This document shows, in pieces, positions 15,105 to 26,309 of a stretch of DNA of 64,000 bases. A program made the position numbers and the translations under genes. The notes beneath the pieces are model-generated. The model was not told where the DNA came from. It was given only the letters and a program-made list of their open reading frames with translations, and ran no database searches. The stretch is from Metellina segmentata (lineage: Eukaryota; Arthropoda; Arachnida; Araneae; Tetragnathidae). Where the stretch lies: NCBI GenBank assembly GCA_947359465.1, contig OX375877.1, forward strand, positions 53,336,944 to 53,400,943. The letters are read 5' to 3'. The first letter of the stretch is position 1. The number at the start of each line of letters is the position of its first letter.

Positions 15105-16638
15105 ACCTCAAGAACACTGAAAATTGGCAGCCTGTGGTCGGCAAACAATGCCTGATTTTCGTTTTCACAACGCTATGAGAATCGAATCTCTCATGTAACT
15201 TGTCTGGCCTGTACCAAATTTTCAGCGGGTTCCTCTATGTCCGTAGGGATTTCAGATAATCGTATTTTCGACCTATGTTCCGGAAAAACTTCAGCTTGTC
15301 GTATTTTCCCCTATGTCCGTACAGACTTCAGCTTGTCGGAGCAGAGGGGCAGCGCTCCAACTACGGTTTACCGAAACTCCAGCGAACAAAAAGTTTTCAC
15401 ATTTGTCGCGCTTGTATCTCGCTAACTATCAATGTAACAATCTACTAAAATTTTATTGGGTAGAGGGTTTATGTCCGTATCTAAAACAAAGGGTAAAGAG
15501 GTGAAGTGGTGAGGTGTAGCACTTGAGCGTGAACACTGAAAATGGCGACGCCTCCTGGCGTTTGGGCAGTGTAACTTTGGATTGCAAACAGAAAGGACGT
15601 TCAAATCTGTGTCTATTAATAAAGAACAAAATCTCGAATATTATTTAGAAACAATATTTGATCAAATGAAATTTGTAAAGTGTTATAAGCCAATACGGGT
15701 GCCGAGTCGAATAAAGTTTTCATAATGTCCGGAAACATTACAAAAGAAATATGAACAAAAATGTAGGAAACGCGCGCGCGCGCGCGCGCGCGCGTATGTC
15801 ATTTGAAAGAAAAATTCAAAAGAATTCAATCCAAAATGGCTAATACAGAACAATGCATATAGTAAGAGCGGAAGATATCCGAACGCGTCAACTCGCGAAA
15901 GTTACTTCTTGTTACGATGGACATTGACTTGGAATGTGATAACTTTGAAACCTTTACTTTGATGGTCCGGGATCAAATCCTAAGGATCAAATCCATATTG
16001 GAGCAAAAGAGGAAGACAATTGCTACAGTTAAATTTTATAAATCAATCAAAATAATACGTTTCTTTGACAGATCGACGCAAAATATAAAATACATATTAA
16101 TGTACTGGAGAGTTTCAGCAATTATTTTATGTGTGGCATGAGGTGATAAAGGTTGAAAACTGCTGATGACGGTACATGAAAAAAAGATCGAATTTATAGA
16201 GAGAACGAAAGTTGATTCACTACGCACATGCACACTTTTTCTTGGAGAACGAATTCGGGGAAAGAATAATAAAAAACGAAACCCCTGCGTCTAGCGCTGT
16301 TTGAACAGGTGTATATGATGTAATCCGCAGACCATTTTCAAATGCACGGACAGCTTAGGCGTATTCAGAATTAGAATTGTCACGGGTTCCCCGTCTGGGC
16401 AAATAGAACACGTTAGTCTTCAAAGGGATACATAAATTGAGGTCCAGACGGATGTAAAAGACTCCGTATATTGACGCGAGGAAGCTTGTAAGGTTTAAGC
16501 CAGACTTTTTAAGTACAAGGGCCACATAGATTCCTTATGAATGATAGAAGGTTGGACTGCCTTAAGCAGATGCTGAAAGACGAACCACGCCTTTGAACAC
16601 ATTCAATACTTTGTAAGACCATGGAAGATTATAAATTC
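15105..16638. other. No recognised gene; (CG)12 at 15771-15794
   Basis: Holds a 24 bp uninterrupted (CG)12 tract at 15771-15794 and three near-copies of ACTTCAGCTTGTCG around 15288-15341. No coding family recognised. Confidence 0.5.
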
Positions 16639-17590
16639 ACCTTTTAAAACAATTTACACTAAAAAGACCCCGATATATTGAAAATAATTGCATACAAAAA
16701 TTGTCAAAGAAATTGTAAAGCAAGACTTCTGGAAACAACCTTTTCCGATAAACAGTCCACGCTTAAAAAGCGACCCTACGATGCATTAAAAATAATTTCA
16801 TACAAAAATTGTTTGCCAAATTGATAGGCGAAGCAAGACTTTTAGGGACAAACCTTTTTCAGAAAAACAGTTTACGCTAAAAACCTTTTTCAGAAAAACA
16901 GTTTACGCTAAAAAACTCATAAAGTATTTAAAATAATTTCATACAAAAATTGTTTGCCAAAGCGATAGGCGAAGCACGATTTTTGGGGACAAACTTTTTT
17001 AAGAAAAACAGTTTACGCTAAAAAACCCCATAACGTATTTAAAATAATATCATACAAAAATTGTTTGCCAAAGTGATAGGCGAAGCATGATTTTTGGGGA
17101 CAAACCTTTTTCAGAAAAACAGTTTACGCTAAAAAACTCATAAAGTATTTAAAATAATTTCATACAAAAATTGTTTGCCAAAGCGATAGGCGAAGCACGA
17201 TTTTTGGCGACAAGCATTTTTCCAAAAAACAGTTTACGCTAAAATAAACCACAAATTATTAAAAATGATTTCATACAAAAGTTGTTTGCCAAAGCTATAG
17301 GCGAAGCAAGACTTTTGAGGACAAACCTTTTTCAGAAAAACCGTTTACGCTATAAAAAAAACCCACAAAGTATTAAAAATAATTTCATACAAAAATTGTT
17401 TGAGAAAGCAATAGGCGAAGCAAAACTTTTAGAAAAACCTCTCACGAAAAACAGTTTACGCTATAAAAAAAACAACCCCACGAAATATTAAAATATAATT
17501 TGTAACAAAAATTGTTTGTCGAAGCATACCTATGCGAAACAAGACCTTTTCCTTAAAACAGTTAATGCTAAGCAAGACCTTTTTTATGCA
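16639..17590. repeat. Tandem array, about eight degenerate ~110 bp units
   Basis: Units carry TTTCATACAAAAATTGTTTG, GATAGGCGAAGCACGA and AACAGTTTACGCTAAAA. They begin near 16682, 16795, 16937, 17049, 17159, 17269, 17385 and 17497. The second unit has a further internal duplication of the CAGAAAAACAGTTTACGC block. Outer units are more diverged than central ones. A short open frame at 17282-17491 merely reads through two units. Confidence 0.9.
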
Positions 17591-18040
17591 GATTACCCTA
17601 AGCAAGACTTTTGGGCACCTGGAAAAATAAGGATGATGCCGCTCTCTGTTGAAACAAAAATTTAAGTAATTGAAGCAGTACTAGCGTATGTTATTTTTAA
17701 AAAGCTAAATAAAGTATACTAATCAATACCATTATAATTTGTATTGAATTATAGTCTAAAAAAAAGGTTACTTATTGATTTCAATTTTTACTGACTGCTA
17801 AAAACTAACAAGCAGCCAAGCTTTGTTAAGGGGACATTTTTCTCGAAAATAAACAGAATGTCTATTTTTTATTATCTTTTATTATTTGTACAATCTTAAA
17901 TATATGTGTGTGCTAGATTTTATAGCTGTAGCTACATTATTTAGCGAGTTATTAGTTTTCCTATCAAATCAAAGACCGAATTCGAAAGCCATTAAAAACT
18001 TTAAATGGCTTTCTCAGCTTCTTATTTTTCACGATTACGG
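17591..18040. other. AT-rich, nothing recognised
   Basis: No gene or repeat recognised. The last 8 bp (18033-18040) is the left target duplication of the next element. Confidence 0.4.
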
Positions 18041-18328
18041 CAGGCCTCTAAATAGATTTTTTAATACACGTGCACCTTGTGCACCTAAGTTTTTAAAATA
18101 GGTGCACAGGTTACATTTTAGGTGCCCATTTGTAATGTAAACTACTTTATTAGTTGGGTATGTTTAGATAGGTTAGTATAGTAGTTGTAAATAAAAATAT
18201 TTAAAATCTAAATTATCCCTTCTCCAGCGCACGGCTGTCACTGCGTGAACTTAGCGGAAAAACATTGTGTGCACAATTTTATTTTCATGTACACAGTGCA
18301 CCTGTGCATCCGGGTATTTCGGGCTCTG
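18041..18328. mobile_element. Non-autonomous hAT element (MITE), 288 bp
   Basis: A perfect 8 bp target duplication, GATTACGG at 18033-18040 and 18329-18336, encloses ends CAGGCCTCTAAATA (left) and CAGAGCCCGAAATA (right, minus strand). GTGCAC motifs repeat near both ends, a likely subterminal transposase-binding pattern. No coding capacity. Confidence 0.9.
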
Positions 18329-18336
18329 GATTACGG

Positions 18337-18844
18337 TGTATTTAAAATGCTAAGGCTTTCTTGTAATCGATATAAAGATTTGAAAGCTTTTTTGATTGTT
18401 TATTATTATAATAGATAAAATAGCTTCGTAGAGATTGAATATAGATTTTTGGATGAATAGTTATTTCTCAAAAATTGATAAAATCAAATGTAACAGGTTT
18501 TCTTTTTGCTGTTTTTCAGTGTTTGCTACAAAACTATTTGCAAAAAGTAAACAGCAGTTTAATATGTAATCCTAAGCACAAAATTGTAAAAACTATTCGT
18601 GGATATTAAATTTAAAAAAATAATTGTAAAAATATTAAAATTTCAAAATAGAGTAGAACTTTTATCGTATCGAAATATTTGTATAAAAATTTAAAATTTT
18701 AACTATAGTGAATCTAAGCATTATTTTTCTTTAATAATGTATATTTAATGTGTATTGGGATTATATACACTTAACCATTTTGTTGTGAACATGAAAACAA
18801 AAAAAAATGTTCAAAGGGAACTGTGTCTTCTTTAAGGGTTACTA
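18337..18844. other. AT-rich, nothing recognised
   Basis: No feature recognised. Confidence 0.4.
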
Positions 18845-19571
18845 TAAAGAGGTCTGAGAACCCTTAAAATTGTTGAAATCAACGCTTTTGAGCTCATTTT
18901 CAAGTAATAAACGAACATTGATTTAATATTTACATTGATTAGATTTTAGGCACACATATATAATCAAGTATGAAGATTCGTGAACAACTTTAAAAAAAGT
19001 AATAAATAAAATATTTGAACTAAACGAGGAGGTTCAAGAAATATAAGCCCTCGGCCGACACGAATATTGCTACCATGTTGTGTGCAGCATAACAAAATAT
19101 CAAATGAACCTAAAACCTTCATTTAACATTTTTTATAATCTAAACAATTGTAGGTTTTTAATATACTATAAATTTTTAAAATTTATAAAAAAATTAAGAG
19201 AGTTTGAGAACATTAAAAAAAATTATCATTTTTCTGGGCAAACATTTTTTAAAGTTGTAAAACAAATAAATTTCAAGATTTTTTCAAAATATTAGAAAAT
19301 AAAAAAAACCTACAATTGTTTAGATTATTAAAAATGTTAAATGAAGGTATTAGGTTCATTAGGTAGGGCTTATATTTCTTGAACAACCTCGTTTAGTTCA
19401 AATATTTTATTTATTACTTTTTTTAAAGTTGTTCATGAATCTTCATACTTGATTATATATGTGTGCCTAAAATCTAATCAATGTAAAAATTTAATTATCG
19501 TTCGCTGATTACTTGAAAATGAGTTCAAAAGCATTGATTTCGACAATTTTAAGGGTTCTCAGACCCCTTAA
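18845..19571. repeat. Long inverted repeat (fold-back element)
   Basis: The left arm (~18845-19157) and the right arm (~19309-19571) are complementary over most of their length. AGAGGTCTGAGAACCCTTAA pairs with TTAAGGGTTCTCAGACCCCT, and the innermost CAATTGTAGGTTTT also pairs. The left arm carries ~50 bp that the right arm lacks (about 19053-19104). The loop is ~150 bp. A transcript would make a hairpin of more than 200 bp. Confidence 0.9.
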
Positions 19572-19949
19572 TGGTTCTCGATGACGGAAGAATGAAAATG
19601 TGCCCCTGTCTTGTTCTGTGTTCTCCCCACATTTGTGAAGTGATGATATTGCTTTATACGTGTCTGTTCTCCGATTAGTAAAGGGGCTACGAGAAAAGAA
19701 GGACAGTATTTTGAAGATGGAATGCAGTAAAGAGTCTACACTGCACGGAATTGTATTTCCGCATAGAAGTGGAAATACACTTCCATGACACATGACAAAA
19801 TTATGCTTAAAATTAGAAAAAATTTTCACTAGAAAATTCAATGCTGCCTCTTTAAACATTGCTATAGCAAAAAAAAAAAATATTTTTATAGAAAAAAATT
19901 CTGCAGAGAAAATGCGAGCTCTGATTCTATGGAGAAAAATCTGTTTCTG
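19572..19949. other. No recognised gene
   Basis: Open frames here (19509-19859 minus, 19792-19977 plus) have no recognised motif. Confidence 0.4.
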
Positions 19950-21480
19950 TAATTCTATAAAAAATGTGTTTCTGTAATTCTACAAAAATGTATTTCTATA
20001 ATTCTATATAAATGTATTTTTATAATTCTATAAAAATGTATCTTTATAATTCTATAGAAGTGTATTTCTATAGTTCTATAGAAATATATTTCGATTGAAC
20101 AAATTTTATAAACTTTTATGTATATAAATGTATTTTCATAGAATACAAACTTTATATAATTCTTCAGGAATGTAATTCGATAGAATTCTATTGAGAAGTT
20201 CTATAGAATATATGCATGTATGTATTTCTATAGAATACACTCGAGTATAATTGTAAAGGAATGTATTTCTATAGAATTCGATTGAGAACTTCTACAGAAA
20301 ACTAGCGAAACAAAAGAAACAAGGTTCTATAGAACTCTAGAGGTTTCCATAGACATTTTGACATACTTTCTACAGAAGTTACTTTATAGAGCTTATAGAA
20401 AAGCGGGCCATAACTCTATAGCTTACTATAGACCACGTTCTATAGAATTTGTCATAGAATTAAATCGAAAATTTTATTGAATTCTATCGAAATTTTTATT
20501 GAATTCCATAGAAATTTTTATTGAGTTCTATCGAATTTTATATTGAATTGTACAGAAATTTTTTGTAGAATCCAAAAAAAATGTTTTGTTGAATTCTGTA
20601 GAATTTTTTAAAGGATTCTCTAGAAATTTTATTGAATTCTTTCGAAGTTTTTATTGAATTCTTTCGAAATTTTTATTGAATTCTATGAAAAATTAAAAAA
20701 TTCTATAGAATTTTTTTATAGAATTCTATAGAATTTTTTATAGAATTCTATATAGAATTTTTTATAGAATTCTATCGAATTTTTTATAGAATTCTATAGA
20801 ATTTTTTATATAATTCTACAGAATTTTTTATAGAAAACTATATAAAAATTCTATCGAAATTTTTATTGAATTCCATAGAAATTTTTATTGAGTTCTATCG
20901 AATTTTATATTGAATTGTACATAAATTTTTTGTAGAATTCTATAGAAATTTTTGTTGAATTCTGTAGAATTTTTTAAAGTATTCTCTTGAAATTTTATTG
21001 AATTCTTTCGAAATTTTTATTGAATTCTATAAAAAATTAAAAAATTCTATAGAATTTTTTTATAGAATTCTATAGAATTTTTTATAGAATTCTATAGAAT
21101 TTTTTATAGAATTCTATAGAATTTTTTATAGAATTCTATAGAATTTTTTATATAATTCTACAGAATTTTTTATAGAAAACTATATATAAAAATTCTATCG
21201 AAATTTTTATTGAATTCCATAGAAATTTTTATTGAGTTCTATCGAATTTTATATTGAATTCTACAGAAATTTTTTGTAGAAATCTATAGAAATTTTTGTT
21301 GAATTCTATAGAATTTTTTAAAGGATTCTTTAGAAATTTTATTGAATTCTTTCGAATTTTTTATTGAATTCTATAAAAAATTAAAAAATTTTATGGAATT
21401 TTTTATAGAATTCTATAGAATTTTTTAGAGAATTCTACAGAATGTTTTATAGAATTCTACAGAAATTTTTACTGAATTCA
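19950..21480. repeat. AT-rich satellite built on TTCTATAGAA
   Basis: Dense short repeats of the palindromic TTCTATAGAA/GAATTCTATAG type, spaced by T runs (ATAGAATTTTTTATAGAATT). On top of that, blocks of ~345-365 bp recur three times: ATCGAAATTTTTATTGAATT starts near 20489, 20853 and 21197 and is followed by the same order of variants. The left part (19950-20450) is more irregular. Confidence 0.9.
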
Positions 21481-21940
21481 AGAAACATTTTTCGTAAGAG
21501 TGGTGCTCGAAGCCGCGGCCATTGTCAACCCCTCTTATCTACCTACGCCTGTGACAAAGTTGTAAGTTCTGACTAAAATTTCTAGGACGTCGCGTTGGAC
21601 CGGCATGCCTTGCTCACATCATTCCCCCAACTATATTAAGGTAGAAGTGGGACGGGAATGGCTCCCGTCCCTGTTGTGTGTAAAATGTTTCAAAGTTCAA
21701 AATTTATGGATCCTTTCATCGCATGAGAAGTTTTCCGTCAAGCTAATTTGGGTAGCTGTAGTGTTTTTGTGTTGGAACGTGCTTCTATACGCATATTCCG
21801 GACGTAACGTCAATAAAAACATAGCTTGTTTCCGAATTCGATTTCAGCACGTCGCTAATGATTTTCAGTGCAAGTAAACAAACCCGACGGTCTGGGAAAA
21901 ATCCACTTCCACAGTCTGAATGCTCTCGCATAATTCACGG
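21481..21940. other. No recognised gene
   Basis: Less AT-rich than its left neighbour. A plus-strand open frame at 21605-21877 has no recognised motif. Confidence 0.4.
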
Positions 21941-22245
21941 GCCGCGTTAGCTCGATTGGCAGAGAAACGGATGAACAATCGGAGGGTTACGAGTTCGAGG
22001 CCCGTACCAACGAAAGAACACGGGGGCTGGGGGGGGGTTAAAATCTGTCATGACCTGAGATGTCCTCACGTTGGCATGGTGTGGAAGTTTGGAGATTGGG
22101 GTGTCATCTCAGGCGTTGACTTCGTCATCTGACCATGGTTTAAAATTATGTGATGTCGTCTTCGGATCTTTCCCTTCGGGATTGATCACGGTCTCCAATA
22201 GCCCGCTGTGTTGCTCCAGTCCGATGTTAATTAAATACCTACCCA
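21941..22245 (+). mobile_element. tRNA-derived SINE, full length with A and B boxes
   Basis: The head GCCGCGTTAGCTCGATTGGC contains an A-box-like TTAGCTCGATTGGCAGAG. The B box is ACGAGTTCGAGGCCCG with a 4/5 T-stem. The body has CTCACGTTGGCATGGTGTGG and CATCTGACCATGGTTTAAAA. The tail has TTCCCTTCGGGATTGATCAC and CCCGCTGTGTTGCTCCAGTC, ending TTAATTAAATACCTACCC. Best reference copy of this family in the window. Confidence 0.85.
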
Positions 22246-23158
22246 TTTACGACATTTTTTTGTTTGCCGTTGTATGGCATGAACCTGGCCAGATGTGGCC
22301 ATATATTATTTAAACTAACGAACCTTCGCGCATATCAAAGCACACACGTGGTTGCACTTCTCAACTTCACGACACAGTTAGTGGAAATATCTCCATCAAC
22401 ACAATAACTGGACTTCGAAATTGAAACTTTCGTGCTAAAGAACCAATAAACTTCATACGAGTAAAAAGTACGCATAATGAATGCAAGTTCATGCGAACTC
22501 TTTCCACATGCGAGACCAAACTGCGCACTCTGAAATCTTCGAGAATGAGTTATCAGTGGTAAAGGAATTGATGACGTCAAAGTTTCAGAACAACTGAATT
22601 TCAAAGAGAAGTGACATACTTTCCAAGGCTAAATGTAGCATTCAATAACACATATTCAAGTCCTTTTTTTTTTTTCATATTTTTTGGAAAAACCGATGTT
22701 TAAAAATGAAGGTTACATTTGTACATAAGACACGTTAAATGAGCGATTGAAACAGAACATAAAAAATTACCTAGAGATGCTATTGATATGTTCTATTTAA
22801 AATGTTAACATTTTGCATATCAATGCGTGATATCCATATTTTCAGTGTGCATAGCACAGCAAAATGAATATTTTACTTCCGTTAACCAAATGCACTCGCA
22901 TGATACACAATCAAGGTTACCTTACAATTTACTTTATCGCCGTAATGGCGACGTGTAATTGGCGTTAACCAGAATTCATAGTTAAGAATTTTTATTGGAA
23001 GCGTGCTGAAATCGCATATTTGAAAAGCAAGTCAATCGCAGTCCTTTTCGGATAGCATACAGGAAACATGCTTTTCGGAAAAACCCTTTCATATAAAGTA
23101 TTTTGTAACGTGTTAAAGAATGGAATGTTATTAAAATCTAGTCCTATAAAGGTTCCCC
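22246..23158. other. No recognised gene
   Basis: A minus-strand open frame at 22335-22604 has no recognisable domain; the rest is AT-rich. Confidence 0.4.
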
Positions 23159-23163
23159 TTTAA

Positions 23164-23688
23164 GGCGCGTTCTCACGAATCAAGTTTAATTGACCAATGA
23201 TAGTTGATCAACAAAAGTTGAATGAAAACTATAGTAAGAACCTTCGTTTCAATAGAGTTGATCAACTTTTTAGTGGATCGAGAAAAGTTTGACCCATTCG
23301 AACTTTATCGTTCAAGTGATGAGTCATCCGCCATCTTCTTTCGAGTTATTTCCACGCAAACGATCTGTCGTGGTGTATTTTATTCGAGAAACAAAAGTGC
23401 TTTGTATTCTCTAGGTCAAGTTTGTATCTTCGCGATCGTTAAAGATAGAGTGAAAATATGTTTTAGTTAAACAGTTTGAAATCTGCTGAAAATTTAACAC
23501 CAGTTCGATACCTTAAATGTCATTTTTTATAAATAAATAGTTTTTCAATTGTAACTTTTATAGTTTCGCTCATTAAACTGTTGATCAGTTTCTATTGAAA
23601 TGTGTGAACAAAAACTGATTCAAGTCGTATTCAACTTTTATCGATCAACTGTTATCGGTCAATTAAACTTGATTCGTGAGAACGCGCC
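23164..23688. mobile_element. MITE with ~100 bp inverted repeats
   Basis: Begins GGCGCGTTCTCACGAATCAA and ends with the reverse complement, with similarity continuing inward for ~100 bp (TTTAATTGACC, AGTTGATC, AAAAGTTGAAT). Flanks TTTAA (23159-23163) and TTCAA (23689-23693) agree at 4/5. The left flank contains TTAA, so a piggyBac-type origin is possible but not shown. The open frame at 23222-23470 lies within it and has no recognised domain. Confidence 0.85.
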
Positions 23689-23991
23689 TTCAAGAACGAG
23701 TCACACACTTGTCTACGAGAGGAATTTGCAGAGTTAAACAAACCAGTCTGCGAAGATTTTACTTGTGTGCTGTGCATATGCTATCTTATGATTCATATCG
23801 GGTGTACTTTAAAATGTAGTTTATAGACATTAGTTTACGTTTGGAGTTTATTGTAAATGTAGTTGACCAATCAACCATCCTCTTTCAATGTGGAATTCAT
23901 TCTTTGGAATTTTTACTGGCTAACTGTTGAAATAGTGTTCGAAAAACAAGCCAAGTGACTTAATGTTCGGAATACACACAGGAACTATATT

Positions 23992-25295
23992 CAGGGGTGC
24001 CAGTTCAGAGGTTTTACCTTTAGAACTAGAGGTTTCAATTCGCTTCAGAGGTAAGAACAGAGGTACAAAATGCTCAGAGGTAAAAACGGAGGTTTGGAAA
24101 AAAGAACAGAGGTTTATGTAGAGGTCTGAAGTATAATTGCCGTTAATACGGCGTTTGTAAACTAACCTAGGGGATTTTTGATGTTTTGAGTTGGCAACAC
24201 TGGCCTGCTGGTTTTTCAAAAGTGATTATGATTCACAGACATTAACCTAGGTTCAGAGTGTTTTACGCAGTGAATTACAGAATCGAGGTAGGCTTAGCGG
24301 AATCCACATAAGTGAGATAGTCTCCATTATATAACGGCTTAGAGTGCCAATCTCTATGAATGAATGAACATGGCGTCACAGTATAAACATTATCAAGTGA
24401 ACAGTTGAATGTCGTCACTATTAAACGTCGCTGTAAAGAATTCACTGTTCAACTAGCCAAAGAAGTACGTAGTAGGCTATCAGATAATGTTGGTGTGCTG
24501 CCTCGTTTGTCTACATTACATCCCAATAATGCTGTGAGAAAAGTGAAGTGTAGCATTGTTCCACTTGCTGCACCGTAGCTGTGTGTGAAAACGTGGATAA
24601 GTGCCAGAGAGAGAGAGAGAGTGGAATCGGTTACCATTGATCTCAGAAATGTCAGTCGAGGAATTTATCAATCAGAGCCCTGTCAAATTGAGGGCCTCTA
24701 TAGATAAACTAACAGATGCTGCTGGAGAAACACAATTTCCACAGCTCTGTAAGCTTGCAATTGACCTGAATTAGTTTGCCATTTTCTAATGCAACTGTCG
24801 AGAGAATGTTTTCTCAACTGAGTAATGTAAAATCTAAACTCGTTACACTTGAAGACGACTGAGTCAATCATGATGGTTAGGTATGGACTAAAATTTAGAG
24901 GTGAAAGCTGTGTAGACTTTAATCCTATTAAAGAAATGCTGATCAAATTTAATTCATATGCAATGAATGGCACAGAGCCCAAAGAGGCAACCGAGCGTGA
25001 AAGAGAGAGAGAGAAGATGAAATATGGGAGATTCTTTTCAGTATTCAATAAATGTATGAATATGCACTTCACAATTGAACAAAGATAATAATAACAAATA
25101 ATGTATACAACACTGAATAAATATTCACTAAATAACAGATTTTGCTTAAAACGTGTGTTATTAAGAACAGAATATCGTCGATAATATTGCGCCATTAGAT
25201 ATATCGATATATCCTAGATCTCTAAATCAGAGGTTTTCTAAAGGTTTTATGCTTGCAAAACAGAGGCACTTTGTTCTGAAAATCTGGCGCCACTG
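23992..25295 (+). mobile_element. hAT transposon, 1304 bp, degenerate
   Basis: Ends CAGGGGTGCCAG (left) and CAGTGGCGCCAG (right, minus strand), flanked by 8 bp duplications ACTATATT (23984-23991) and ACCATATT (25296-25303), 7/8. The left 140 bp carries about seven copies of AGAGGT in the same orientation and the right end carries CAGAGG motifs, an arrangement typical of hAT subterminal binding sites. A decayed transposase lies inside. Too short to be autonomous. Confidence 0.9.
24430..24975 (+). pseudogene. hAT transposase C-terminal remnant
   Basis: Three collinear pieces. The first (~24432-24575) reads FTVQLAKEVRSRLSDNVGVL up to a stop. The second, from ATG 24649, reads MSVEEFINQSPVKL and FPQLCKLAIDLN to a stop. 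The third, in another frame, reads SNATVERMFSQLSNVKSKL, the conserved hAT dimerisation motif (family form SNA.VER.FS...NVK), and then, after another shift, SIMMVRYGLKFRGESC and FNPIKEML. Stops and frame changes make it inactive. It belongs to the enclosing element with matching ends. The GA run near 24607 interrupts it. Confidence 0.87.
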
Positions 25296-25509
25296 ACCAT
25301 ATTCCTCCGCAGAAACACTACCACCACGGTATTTAGCTTGGCATGAAAAAAGCCTTCATAGGATTGCAATATTATTTTCTATCAAACAGGGATGATTTTA
25401 AGCAGCTGTCTTTCCATATTCTTTTGTTCACTTTTCTCGTACCCTAGTCGCCACTTTTCTTTTGTCCATCGTTCGTTCTTTTGTTCCGGATGTTATTCTC
25501 GTCGTCTGA

Positions 25510-25625
25510 CGGCGATTCAAAAGTGCGAGGAGTTGTCCTTGATCTTTCCCTACAGTACTGATCTCGGACCATTGCCAATAGCCTGTTGTTGTGCCCCAAT
25601 GCGACTTTAATTAACATGTGCCTTT
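25510..25625 (+). mobile_element. SINE 3' fragment
   Basis: TGATCTTTCCCTACAGTACT, GGACCATTGCCAATAGCCTG and GACTTTAATTAACATGTGCC match the 3' end of the family at 21941. Head and body are missing. Confidence 0.65.
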
Positions 25626-25924
25626 CAAACCGGGACAATCTCGGTGAAATAGGAAAGCATGCTTTCCCTTTCTTATTTCACTGAATAGCCCAGAAATCGA
25701 CATAGTTTGGGAAAGTGGGAATGTATACAAACAATAATCAACCACTGCTCGATTCATTTACTTATTTTGAGCGTAGTTTCAATATACTTTGTTTGATCTA
25801 TGGAGCTACATTTAAATACAGCGTACAAAAATACGTCAATTACAGCTTAGGAGCAGCAAAAATACTTTTAATGTACAGTCAGCCAAATATATATTCGAAC
25901 ACCGGTACCCTATCTTTTTTTCGA

Positions 25925-26131
25925 TCAAGTTGCAACAGATTTAACGTCAACAAGTTGTGACAGATTTAATGTCAACAAGTTGTGACAGATTTAATGTCAA
26001 CAAGTTGTGACATATTTAATGTCAACAAGTTGTAACAGATTTAACGTCAACAAGTTGTAACAGATTTAACGTCAACAAGTTGTGACAGATTTAACGTCAA
26101 CAAGTTGTGACAGATTTAATGTCAACAAGTT
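25925..26131. repeat. 25 bp minisatellite, eight units
   Basis: Unit TCAACAAGTTGTGACAGATT-TAATG with C/T and A/G variants, about eight copies head to tail with no spacers. The preceding 25626-25924 shows no recognised feature. Confidence 0.93.
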
Positions 26132-26214
26132 TAATCACCTGTAAATAACATGTATTAAAACTTTCTCGTTCAAAAAAATAGATTTGTTGTAACATGTATT
26201 AAACTAATTTCATC

Positions 26215-26309
26215 CCCAATTGAAAAAGGTTGACCCTTTAAATATTGAAAAAAAAAAAGACGCGTCTTTTTTTTTTCAATATTTAAAGGGTCAACCTTTT
26301 TCAATTGGG
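26215..26309. repeat. 95 bp near-perfect palindrome
   Basis: Arms CCCAATTGAAAAAGGTTGAC / GTCAACCTTTTTCAATTGGG continue inward through CCTTTAAATATTG and an A run to the centre GACGCGTC. The stem is ~45 bp with one-base length difference in the A/T runs. Confidence 0.95.

Noticed and set aside
17282..17491. Small repetitive protein gene
   Set aside because: The frame spans two units of the 110 bp array and is open only there.
25925..26131. CRISPR-like array
   Set aside because: Units are contiguous 25 bp repeats without spacers, in a eukaryotic repeat region; it is a minisatellite.
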